This document shows positions 29,768 through 37,765 of a DNA stretch of 51,361 bases, piece by piece. The stretch's first letter is position 1; each line of letters begins with the position of its first letter. Position numbers and translations under genes: made by a program. The stretch is from Bacteroides pyogenes DSM 20611 = JCM 6294 (GTDB lineage Bacteria; Bacteroidota; Bacteroidia; Bacteroidales; Bacteroidaceae), in assembly GCF_000428105.1 (NCBI RefSeq), contig NZ_ATZH01000032.1:1-51361 (forward strand), read 5' to 3'. The notes under the pieces were generated by a model. The model had not been told where the DNA came from. It was given only the letters and a program-made list of their open reading frames with translations, and searched no databases.

Positions 29768-31207
29768 ATGAAAAGAATTTCTTACGGGTTACTATTGGCA
29801 TTCACATCTCTCGCATCGTCTTGCGGAGGCGATAATCGCCCGCAAGACCCCAATCCCGAACCGCCGACATCGACCACCGAGATGAAGACAGTGAAGTATG
29901 TTTCGACCAACGAAACGTTTGCGAACCCCGAACGTGGCTACTACACGGAGATTGAAAGCAATGCAACGGATGCCATATCCGAAAGCCGCATCAGGAAGCT
30001 ACGCAACGAAGGGAAATCGCTGGTACAAGTGCTTTACTACTTCAAGGAATATCGCGATAAAGACCTTCCGGCCGACATCGCGACAAAGCTGAACGCCGAC
30101 ATGGAAGTTATTCGCAAGGTGGGAATGAAGGCTATTCTTCGCTTTGCCTATACTTCTGCGGTAACAGAAGCTGACGCTCCCATGACGATTATCAAGCGTC
30201 ACATGGAACAAATGAAGTCCGCATTCACCGTCAATAAGGACATTATAGCTTGCACGCAGGCAGGTTTCATTGGGGCATGGGGCGAGTGGTATTATTCTTC
30301 CAACGGGCTTAACAATGCCGCTTCTTACAAGGAACTGCTCGACAAGTGGCTCGAAGTGCTACCCGCCGACCGTTGCATACAAGTGCGTATACCCAAATAC
30401 AAGCAGGATTTCTTAGGCTCGACAAGTGCTATAAAGGAGACGCAGGGATTCAGCGGACAGCCAATCGCCCGCATTGCCCATCACAACGATGCCTTTATGG
30501 CAGACGAAACCAATATGGGAACGTATACCGACGTGGAGAAGGATAAGTCATATCTTGCCACGGAAGGGTTGTATGTGCCCATAGGCGGAGAGACTTGCCT
30601 GCCTACACCCACAGCCACACCCTCGACGGGAGATGCTGCCGTGGCAGAAATGCGACGCTTGCGGTGGTCGTTCCTTAACGATGCATATGATCGAAAGGTG
30701 CTGAACAAATGGGAACTTGACGGCAAAGCAACTGAGATCAAGAACAAATTGGGGTATCGCATTGTGCTCACCCGTGGCGAATATTCAGTGAAACATATCC
30801 CCGGAAGCGACCTTACCGTGAATATTTCTTTGCAAAATATCGGCTATGCACCGATGTATAACCCCCGTGATTTGAAGTTAGTGTTACGTTCTTCCAATAC
30901 TAAGACGGAGTATTGGGCTAAGCTTCCTGACGATCCCCGTATGTGGAAACCACTGCAAATTACGCATATACGCCGGAAGATGGCTCTTCCTGCCGATATC
31001 CCTGTAGGCACTTACCGTCTTTTCCTCTTCATGCCCGATCCGGAAGTCAGCATTGCCTCATGCCCCGAATATGCTGTCAGATTGGCAAATAAGGATATAT
31101 GGGAAAGTATGACGGGGTATAATGACCTTGGGGTAGACATCGTAATAGCTGCCACAGGCGACCTCAAGCAAAGCACATCGGCTGTTAAATTCCAAAAGAA
31201 ACAATGA
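29768..31207 (+). CDS. DUF4874/DUF4832 lipoprotein, possible TIM-barrel glycosidase
   Basis: A 479-residue lipoprotein (lipobox ASSC, Cys19) with a Pro-rich linker, then FANPERGYYTEI, the characteristic start of DUF4874, and a C-terminal part (SVKHIPGSDLTVNISLQNIGYAPMY..) fitting DUF4832, probably a beta-sandwich. The middle (about 60-240) alternates predicted strands and helices like a (beta/alpha) barrel. It contains GFIGAWGEWY with Glu173 at a position resembling an acid/base at the end of strand 4 in clan-A glycosidases; this catalytic reading is inference. The function is not established to my knowledge. Its stop overlaps the start of the acyltransferase gene by 4 bp, so the two are translationally coupled. 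Confidence 0.75.
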   Translation: MKRISYGLLLAFTSLASSCGGDNRPQDPNPEPPTSTTEMKTVKYVSTNETFANPERGYYTEIESNATDAISESRIRKLRNEGKSLVQVLYYFKEYRDKDLPADIATKLNADMEVIRKVGMKAILRFAYTSAVTEADAPMTIIKRHMEQMKSAFTVNKDIIACTQAGFIGAWGEWYYSSNGLNNAASYKELLDKWLEVLPADRCIQVRIPKYKQDFLGSTSAIKETQGFSGQPIARIAHHNDAFMADETNMGTYTDVEKDKSYLATEGLYVPIGGETCLPTPTATPSTGDAAVAEMRRLRWSFLNDAYDRKVLNKWELDGKATEIKNKLGYRIVLTRGEYSVKHIPGSDLTVNISLQNIGYAPMYNPRDLKLVLRSSNTKTEYWAKLPDDPRMWKPLQITHIRRKMALPADIPVGTYRLFLFMPDPEVSIASCPEYAVRLANKDIWESMTGYNDLGVDIVIAATGDLKQSTSAVKFQKKQ

Positions 31208-32364
31208 TGAGCACCACTGTTAACACAACATCCGATACCGACACTCCGCAGCGTCTGCTGTCTCTTGACATCCTGAGAGGCTTCGACCTTGCCTGCTTAG
31301 TGCTTGTGCAGCCCATACTCTATGTGTGGTTGTCTATACTTGGGCCGGAGGAAGACTCGTTCGGCGGAAAGGTAATGGCTCAAATTACGCATGTGCCGTG
31401 GGAGGGGTTTTGTTTCTGGGACATCATCATGCCCTTGTTCATGTTCATGTCCGGTATCACCATTCCGTTTGCCATGTCAAAGTATAAGACGGGTAAGGAG
31501 CAGGTAAACCGACGGTTCTATATACGGATTTTGTCGCGTTTTGCCGTCCTTTGGATCGTCGGCGCCATCATTCAAGGCAACCTTCTGGCATTCGACATCA
31601 GACAGCTGCATCTCTTTTCCAACACGTTGCAGAGCATCGCCGTGGGTTATGTAGTGGTTACTTTCCTTTATATCTTTACTTCGTTTCGTACACAGTTGGT
31701 GGTGGTATCACTGCTCTTCATAGCATATATCGCGATCTTTGCAATATGGGGCAATATGGATTTCACGATAGATACCAACATCTGTGAGGAGATAGACCGG
31801 AGGGTATTAGGACATTTCCGGGATGGTGTGATATGGAATGGTGACAGTTGGACATGGGATCCGACCTATCACTACACTTGGATCATGAGTTCGCTCAACT
31901 TCGTTGTTACGGTATTCTTCGGCTATATGGCAGGTTGCATCCTGCGAGGCAGCTTTTCCATGCTGGATAAGTTTGTGAAGCTGCTCATTGCGGGCCTCGT
32001 CCTGATAGGTGTTTCCTTGCTGATGAGTCCCTACATACCGATCATCAAGCACATCTGGTCAAGTTCCATGACGCTGTTTGCAAGTGGAATATGCTTCATT
32101 CTGATGGCATTGTCCTACTTTATCATCGACATCAAGGGATGGATGCGTGGCCTCGGATGGCTCAAGATATACGGCATGAACTCATTGGTGGCTTACTTTC
32201 TCGGTGAAGCAGTAAACTTCGATTCGATTACCAACTCCTTTTTCCATGGCTTCGAACAATGGATGGGAGACTATTATCCCGTACTCCTTGTTACGATACA
32301 GGGCATTTTTATATTCATAATCCTTAAATGGATGTACAGAATGAAGATTTTTATCAAGGCATGA
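31204..32364 (+). CDS. HGSNAT-like transmembrane acyltransferase (DUF5009 type)
   Basis: Multi-pass inner-membrane protein of 386 residues with about ten hydrophobic segments. The N-terminal RLLSLDILRGFDLA and the motif THVPWEGFCFWDIIMPLFMF with His63 match the family of heparan-alpha-glucosaminide N-acetyltransferase. In the human enzyme the equivalent histidine takes an acetyl group from cytosolic acetyl-CoA and passes it across the membrane to terminal alpha-glucosamine. Whether this bacterial relative acetylates an incoming sugar, and at an amine or a hydroxyl, is unknown. It is coupled by a 4-bp overlap to the DUF4832 gene and lies 17 bp before the SusE-like gene, placing it firmly inside the PUL. 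Confidence 0.85.
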   Translation: MMSTTVNTTSDTDTPQRLLSLDILRGFDLACLVLVQPILYVWLSILGPEEDSFGGKVMAQITHVPWEGFCFWDIIMPLFMFMSGITIPFAMSKYKTGKEQVNRRFYIRILSRFAVLWIVGAIIQGNLLAFDIRQLHLFSNTLQSIAVGYVVVTFLYIFTSFRTQLVVVSLLFIAYIAIFAIWGNMDFTIDTNICEEIDRRVLGHFRDGVIWNGDSWTWDPTYHYTWIMSSLNFVVTVFFGYMAGCILRGSFSMLDKFVKLLIAGLVLIGVSLLMSPYIPIIKHIWSSSMTLFASGICFILMALSYFIIDIKGWMRGLGWLKIYGMNSLVAYFLGEAVNFDSITNSFFHGFEQWMGDYYPVLLVTIQGIFIFIILKWMYRMKIFIKA

Positions 32365-32381
32365 ACTAAAGAATTACGATT

Positions 32382-34142
32382 ATGTTGAAGAAGAAATATT
32401 TTCTGATAACGGCTTTTGCAATACAGTGTGTTGCGGGTTGTAGCGATGACAACAACGTCTCGAATGAAAAGAATGGTCCTAAACCTGCTATGGATATTGT
32501 CGTATCGCCCCAAAGCGGGCTGCATTATGGCGACAATATCAATGTTTCAGGACTGATGACCGACGAAATAAACCTCGAACAGTATGTCCTCACCTTGTTG
32601 GACAGTAAGGGCGATACACTTGCCATAAAACAACAGAACCTACTTGGACAATCATTTAATATAGATGACAACATCCGCATCCCTCTTCCCAAGAATGCTT
32701 CGTTGGACAATCTGACCTTGAAGGTGAAGTTGGATAATATGCGTAAAGGCGAATTGGTGCAAGCTTTTGACTTACCTGCAGTAGATGTTCCTACCTTTCC
32801 TGTGTTATATCTCATCCTGAGCAATGGTCAGATACTCGACCTTATCAAGAATGGCGATGTGTATGTAACGCCAACCGAGAATGTATTCCCTGCCAATGTA
32901 AAGGCTATTGTCTCCACCACGACAAGCAAGAATGGCGTTTATTGGGGAATGGAAAATGGAGAAATTGCCTGCATGGCAAAAGATTCAATTGTTATAGGTA
33001 ATGATGTGGAAGCATCGTTCACGGTGTCTTTCAATCCCGTTACCTTTGAGTTTAGCACAGGTGAGAAGCACATTTGGGCACCGCTCGCCGAATCCGACTG
33101 TTATTATATCCTTGGTTCCATATCAGGACATTGGCAGGACGGAGAAATTACAGACAAGCGTAAGAAGATGGCTATGAAAGGTTTTGAAAGCGGAAACAAA
33201 CGCTACTACACATGGACGGCACCTGATGGCGACGATCCGGAAGTAGGAATGTGGGGCAGTACGGCGGCCGGCGTGTTCCGTCTGATACGAGACGATGCGG
33301 GCGAATACATTCTTTGGGATGGCAAGATGATAATGCAGAGCAATACGGACGACAAAAACAAAAGCTTCCCCATAACGGCAGGAGGACCGTTTACGATAAA
33401 GATTAATTTTGAGGACGACCTCTGCAAGTCGATTGAAGTTACCGGTGGAGGCAAGTCGATATCGTTCAGCAATAATAGAGTGGTGGTTAATGGCAGTGTA
33501 GCGGGTGAAGCCATTGAGTTCTGCGGGAAAAACCTTGCTCTGAAGAGTGGTACTGATTACATCTATGAAGGTACGGTGGCACTTAGAGAGAAACAAGCTA
33601 TCACCGCAGCGCTTGATCTATCCGGCTTTACTGCCAACCCCGACTTGTTCAACGGGGGAGGCAATCGCTCATGGACGCTGAAGGCAATGAGCGACAACTA
33701 CCTTATCCGTATGGATGTCTTCAGTGGAGCTTTCTATGCATGTCCTACCAGTGCTTACCCCAACGTTCTTTACATGGACGGGTGGAGTTGGGCGCTTACG
33801 AGTACGTCGAATCCCGTGACTTGGGATACTGCCAATGTGCTTCCGTTGGTAAGGACGTCGAAAGGAACCTACGAAGCTACATTCTATAACTTCGGTTGGG
33901 GCGGTGATGTAGCTTTTTATGTTACTTATCCCAGCTCCGGAACCCCCATTCGCTTACCTAAGACCAACGTCAACAGCGCCTACATCAACACATCGGGAGG
34001 TGACGGCAGCTTCCTCATCCCGAGCAGTGCGGGAATGTATAAGGTGATCATCGACCTGAAGGAAGGAATTAATATCGGCCCGGAGGGAACGGTAACACCC
34101 AAGGGTAGTTCGCAGTTTACACTAGATTATGTGCCACAATAA
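32382..34142 (+). CDS. SusE/SusF-like surface glycan-binding lipoprotein
   Basis: A 586-residue lipoprotein (lipobox VAGC, Cys20, followed by acidic SDDN that favours surface display). It is built of beta-rich modules: a PKD/Ig-like N-terminal domain (about 35-140), then domains containing WAPLAESDCYYILGSISGHWQDGE and, near the end, LYMDGWSWALTSTSNP and YNFGWGGDVAFYV. These aromatic-rich segments resemble the DUF5016/DUF5125/DUF5121-type SusE-position proteins; exact Pfam assignment needs a profile search. Position after SusCD and before a glycosidase fits an accessory glycan-binding protein on the cell surface. Confidence 0.75.
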   Translation: MLKKKYFLITAFAIQCVAGCSDDNNVSNEKNGPKPAMDIVVSPQSGLHYGDNINVSGLMTDEINLEQYVLTLLDSKGDTLAIKQQNLLGQSFNIDDNIRIPLPKNASLDNLTLKVKLDNMRKGELVQAFDLPAVDVPTFPVLYLILSNGQILDLIKNGDVYVTPTENVFPANVKAIVSTTTSKNGVYWGMENGEIACMAKDSIVIGNDVEASFTVSFNPVTFEFSTGEKHIWAPLAESDCYYILGSISGHWQDGEITDKRKKMAMKGFESGNKRYYTWTAPDGDDPEVGMWGSTAAGVFRLIRDDAGEYILWDGKMIMQSNTDDKNKSFPITAGGPFTIKINFEDDLCKSIEVTGGGKSISFSNNRVVVNGSVAGEAIEFCGKNLALKSGTDYIYEGTVALREKQAITAALDLSGFTANPDLFNGGGNRSWTLKAMSDNYLIRMDVFSGAFYACPTSAYPNVLYMDGWSWALTSTSNPVTWDTANVLPLVRTSKGTYEATFYNFGWGGDVAFYVTYPSSGTPIRLPKTNVNSAYINTSGGDGSFLIPSSAGMYKVIIDLKEGINIGPEGTVTPKGSSQFTLDYVPQ

Positions 34143-34162
34143 CATTTTACAATAGAGATTTT

Positions 34163-35746
34163 ATGCGTAATAGATTTCAATTTGTATTCATTCTCTGGTT
34201 TGTCTGCTGCGTCTCAATGGCACAGCAGACAACTGACATCACCATCAAGAAAGGAGAATACTGGTGGGGAGGTGCCACGGCTTTAGGTTCAAGGATGCCT
34301 TATGTGGAGCCCTTAAAAGAGTTTGATCTTGCCTATGAGAACAGAAACAATCAGGTTTCCCCTCTTCTTGTTTCGAGTATGGGACGTTATGTATGGAGTG
34401 ATCGCCCGTTTCGTTTCAGCATTTCGGACAAAATCATCCGCATCGAGTCCGATTATGAGACAGTGAAAGTGGAGAACGGAGGGAACACCTTGCGTGAGGC
34501 ATATCTCACAGCATCACGCAAACATTTCGCTCCGAACGGCAAGCTTCCGGATCACCGCTTCTTTACCATGCCCCAATACAATACGTGGATAGAATTGATG
34601 TATAACCAGAACGAGCAGGACATCCTCACTTACGCCCGTGACATTCTGCGGAATGGCTTCCCCCGCGGCATCATCATGATAGACGACAACTGGCAACGGT
34701 ATTACGGTAACTTCGAGTTTAAGCCAGACAAATTCCTTAACCCTCAAGCCATGGTTGCTGAGTTGCACCGTATGGGCTTCAAGGTTATGCTTTGGGTAAG
34801 TCCGTTCGTGTCGGCAGACACGCCGGAGTACAGAGAACTGGCAGCCCAAAAACTGCTGTTGCAAGATACGTCAGGCGAGCCTGCCATCATCAAATGGTGG
34901 AACGGACAGAGCGCATGCTTCGATTTTACCAATTCACAAGCAAAGGCATATTTCATCACCCAGCTGCGTGATATGCAACGGAAGTATGGGATAGATGGTT
35001 TCAAATTCGACGGTGGAGACAATAATTTCTATCACCGTTCCGACCTTGTACCGTACAGAAAGGGCAGTATCTCCGTAGACCACACCCGCGCTTGGGCAGA
35101 AATAGGTTGTGAGTTCACTTTCAATGAGTATCGTGCAGGATGGCAGATGGGGTGCCGCGAATTGGTACAACGATTGGGTGACAAGGATTATTCGTGGGAT
35201 GCCTTGCGGTTGCTCATACCTGATATGATTGCTGCAGGACTGCTGGGTTATGCTTATGCCTGTCCCGACATGATTGGAGGCGGGTCGTTTCTTACGTTCA
35301 TGAACGTTGATGCCGACAAGTTCGACCAACGACTTATCGTGCGTTCAGCCGAAGTTCATGCCTTGATGTCAATGATGCAGTTTTCCGTTGCACCGTGGCG
35401 TATCCTTAGTAAAGAAAATCTAGACATTGTGAGACGTATGGCAAAGCTTCATGCCGACTTTGCCAATTACATCATGGCATGCGCCAAAGAGTCTGCGATA
35501 ACGGGTGAGCCCATTGTGCGCAGTTTGGAGTATGTATTCCCGCACCAAGGGTATGCCTTGATAAAAGACCAGTTCATGTTGGGCGAGAAGTATCTTGTGG
35601 CACCCGTCGTGGATGAAAGGGATGTACGGGATGTCGTGCTTCCGAGGGGTACGTGGAAGGACGACGAAGGAAAGATACACGAGGGCGGCCGTACGGTAAA
35701 GATAGATGCACCACTTGGAAGATTACCCTATTTCGAACGGATGTAG
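34163..35746 (+). CDS. GH31 family alpha-glycosidase
   Basis: A retaining glycosidase of 527 residues with a signal peptide (to SMAQ, about 20), so probably periplasmic. GH31 markers are clear: IIMIDDNWQ, GFKVMLWVSPFVS, GIDGFKFDGGD with nucleophile Asp283, and LGDKDYSWDAL with likely acid/base Asp340, then PDMIGGG and LGEKYLVAPVV. The C-terminal LPRGTWKDDEG is a usual GH31 distal-sheet motif. It is short for GH31, and the GDKD acid/base motif recalls the MYORG-like group, one member of which is an alpha-galactosidase; substrate cannot be assigned. Last gene of the plus-strand PUL, 20 bp after the SusE-like gene. Confidence 0.9.
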   Translation: MRNRFQFVFILWFVCCVSMAQQTTDITIKKGEYWWGGATALGSRMPYVEPLKEFDLAYENRNNQVSPLLVSSMGRYVWSDRPFRFSISDKIIRIESDYETVKVENGGNTLREAYLTASRKHFAPNGKLPDHRFFTMPQYNTWIELMYNQNEQDILTYARDILRNGFPRGIIMIDDNWQRYYGNFEFKPDKFLNPQAMVAELHRMGFKVMLWVSPFVSADTPEYRELAAQKLLLQDTSGEPAIIKWWNGQSACFDFTNSQAKAYFITQLRDMQRKYGIDGFKFDGGDNNFYHRSDLVPYRKGSISVDHTRAWAEIGCEFTFNEYRAGWQMGCRELVQRLGDKDYSWDALRLLIPDMIAAGLLGYAYACPDMIGGGSFLTFMNVDADKFDQRLIVRSAEVHALMSMMQFSVAPWRILSKENLDIVRRMAKLHADFANYIMACAKESAITGEPIVRSLEYVFPHQGYALIKDQFMLGEKYLVAPVVDERDVRDVVLPRGTWKDDEGKIHEGGRTVKIDAPLGRLPYFERM

Positions 35747-35753
35747 CACGATA

Positions 35754-35766
35754 GGGTTATATATAC
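35754..35766. repeat. TATATATA-type intergenic motif after the GH31 gene
   Basis: GGGTTATATATAC lies 8 nt after the GH31 stop. Its reverse complement, GTATATATAACCC, is found at 51071-51083. It is one of three sites of a TATATATA-containing repeat in this window, each just beyond the 3' end of an operon. Confidence 0.4.
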
Positions 35767-35872
35767 CTCCTATAGATACCAGAATCTAACGCAATAATGT
35801 GATAAGAAAGAAGCAAGCAGCCGTTTGATTGTTTGCAACAGCGAGTAGTAGGCTTATAGCTGAACTGGGAGT

Positions 35873-36850
35873 CTATCGGCAGATTTCAACGTGATTATCT
35901 TTTAAAGTGGTACTGCAATGGTAGGACGTCTCGATGACCTGTAGAACATCGTTGATGTTATTGGCCGGTATGATGCCGGTAAAGCGATCGTTTACGTTAA
36001 TGTCGCTACTGATATTACAAGTCACATCGTAATGCTTCTCAATGCTTTTGAGAACCTGATACAAAGGTACATTCCTGAAAATAAGCTCTTTCCGCTTCCA
36101 TGCCTTGGCATCATCGAGTGCATTTTCCGTTTCTGTTACGGTAATGTCTCCCGTGGCTTTGTCAAGGGTTGCTTTCTGCTGTGGCGACAGCATTACGCTC
36201 TTGGCTTTCTTCAAAGCGGAAAGCCGTACACTTCCTTCTTCCAGTATAAGCTCTGATATTAGGCTTTCGTTTCGGGCATTAAGATTGAATTTGGTGCCGA
36301 GAACATACACTTCCAAGCCTTCGGCACCTATTGTGAAAGGATGTTCGGAATCTTTTGCCACATTAAAATAAGCCTCTCCTTCAAACTCTATTTTCCTGAC
36401 GCTTTTATTGAACGACTTACTGTCGTATGCCAATGATGTGTTTTCATTCAGCGTTACCTTACTTCCGTCGGGCAGAGTGATGCTGGCACGTTCACCACAG
36501 GAAGTGCTGACGATGGTTTTCTTGGTAGAGAATGCGGCGTTCTCCCGATAAAGATAGTAAGTGGAAAAGAAAAGAATAGGTAGCATGATGACAGCTGCCA
36601 CCTGTGCGTACCGCCATGCCTTATGCCACGAAAACGACTTCTCTACTGATATTTGTTTCTCAATGAGTTGCCATATCTTCGTCAATCTTTTGTATTCGAC
36701 TACGCCCGAGACAGCTTCTTCGCTGCTCCACTGATCCCACATCCGTTGCCCTAAAATCTCATCAGGCGTGCTGTCAACCTCCTTACGCAGTTCTTTCAGT
36801 TGGTTTACGGTAAGTGTATCGTCGAGAAAAAATCTTTGCTTATCGTTCAT
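35873..36850 (-). CDS. FecR-type anti-sigma factor
   Basis: Inner-membrane regulator that holds the ECF sigma factor until the STN domain of a SusC reports substrate. The 325 residues show an N-terminal cytoplasmic part (1-80) with LDDTLTVNQLKELRKEV and the WDQWSSEE region, one membrane segment (81-101), a FecR domain (about 112-215, ERASITLPDGSKVTLNENTSLAYD.. and VYVLGTKFNLNA) and a C-terminal DUF4974 (about 250-322, LIFRNVPLYQVLKSIEKHYDV), itself an STN-like fold. It lies 62 bp after the sigma gene on the minus strand and converges on the PUL it probably controls. Confidence 0.95.
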   Translation of the reverse strand: MNDKQRFFLDDTLTVNQLKELRKEVDSTPDEILGQRMWDQWSSEEAVSGVVEYKRLTKIWQLIEKQISVEKSFSWHKAWRYAQVAAVIMLPILFFSTYYLYRENAAFSTKKTIVSTSCGERASITLPDGSKVTLNENTSLAYDSKSFNKSVRKIEFEGEAYFNVAKDSEHPFTIGAEGLEVYVLGTKFNLNARNESLISELILEEGSVRLSALKKAKSVMLSPQQKATLDKATGDITVTETENALDDAKAWKRKELIFRNVPLYQVLKSIEKHYDVTCNISSDINVNDRFTGIIPANNINDVLQVIETSYHCSTTLKDNHVEICR

Positions 36851-36912
36851 TTTGTTCTTGTTATTTATATATAAAAGACAATGCCGGCGGTGGGATATAC
36901 CGATTTACTCGA

Positions 36913-37482
36913 TTAATTAACATAAAATAAGAGGAGCGGCAGATATTTCGCGGCCTGTAATTGCTTCCGCATAGCTTTCAGCCCGAGGGACAACAGGTTT
37001 TTGACAGTCTGTTCAGCAATGTTCAATCGATCTGCAATCGTGCGATTATTCAACATATCAAACTTTGCCATTCTTACCACTTTGGCTTGTATCGGGGGCA
37101 ATGCGTTGATGCAGGCATGTAGCTGACGTACGAAGTCGTCATATTCAAGAGGATCGTTGGGAACGTTAGCAATGCTTTCACGATATTCCAAATAGTTCTC
37201 GTATTCAGGCGAATGGATTGTTGCACGATAGTTGTTGATGAGAAAATGCCGCATGCGAAGAAATAGAATCGACTTCAATGAATGCTTCATATAAATGTTG
37301 TGACGATTGTTCCAAAGCCATAGGAAAGTATCGGAAACCAACTCTTCCACTTTCTCATGAGATTTGCAGTAACGTAATCCGAAAGCATAGATACGTGGGG
37401 CATAAAGCCGGTATATCTCGCTCAATGCCTTTTGTGAATCATTGGTTAGTTCCTTTATCAGTTTTTCTTCATCGTATGACAT
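36913..37482 (-). CDS. ECF-type RNA polymerase sigma factor
   Basis: A 189-residue sigma-70 family member of the SusC-linked ECF type. Region 2 (about 18-85) contains ALSEIYRLYAPRIYAFGLRYC and VEELVSDTFLWLWNNR; region 4 (about 120-180) has INALPPIQAKVVRMAKFD and a helix-turn-helix MLNNRTIADRLNIAEQTVKNLL. There is no region 1 or 3. Paired with the FecR gene downstream, and by analogy with characterised Bacteroides systems it should drive the STN-SusC operon at 24454-35746. Confidence 0.95.
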   Translation of the reverse strand: MSYDEEKLIKELTNDSQKALSEIYRLYAPRIYAFGLRYCKSHEKVEELVSDTFLWLWNNRHNIYMKHSLKSILFLRMRHFLINNYRATIHSPEYENYLEYRESIANVPNDPLEYDDFVRQLHACINALPPIQAKVVRMAKFDMLNNRTIADRLNIAEQTVKNLLSLGLKAMRKQLQAAKYLPLLLFYVN

Positions 37483-37505
37483 CCGTAACTATAGTTTAAT
37501 GTGAA

Positions 37506-37513
37506 CAAAATTA
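37506..37513 (-). promoter_or_regulatory. Sigma/FecR promoter -7 box
   Basis: Minus-strand TAATTTTG (37513-37506) matches TAnnTTTG, 24 nt before the sigma-factor ATG. No strong -33 was seen. Confidence 0.5.
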
Positions 37514-37702
37514 ATGAAAAATTGAGTGAAACTGTTCTAAATTAGTCGTTTTTGCAATTTTTATTAAATCTTTGTCGGCTTATTGCTCTCCATAGCTTTG
37601 ACTGTTTGCCCGAAATGTTATATGGTTCATTCTCACACGATTGTTCAACGCAGTTTTATCTCTTAGATTGGCGAATTCAAAAACCGGCACATCTCCATTC
37701 CT

Positions 37703-37743
37703 GAGTATATATACTCACCGGACTGACTATATATGTATACCGG
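37703..37743. repeat. TATATATA-type intergenic repeat after the PL8 gene
   Basis: Contains the palindrome GAGTATATATACTC (37703-37716) followed by ACCGGACTGACTATATATG. The 20 nt at 37716-37735 occur as an exact reverse complement at 51006-51025. It lies just past the stop of the minus-strand PL8 gene. Confidence 0.6.
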
Positions 37744-37765
37744 AGCAGATCAATATGCACATGAA

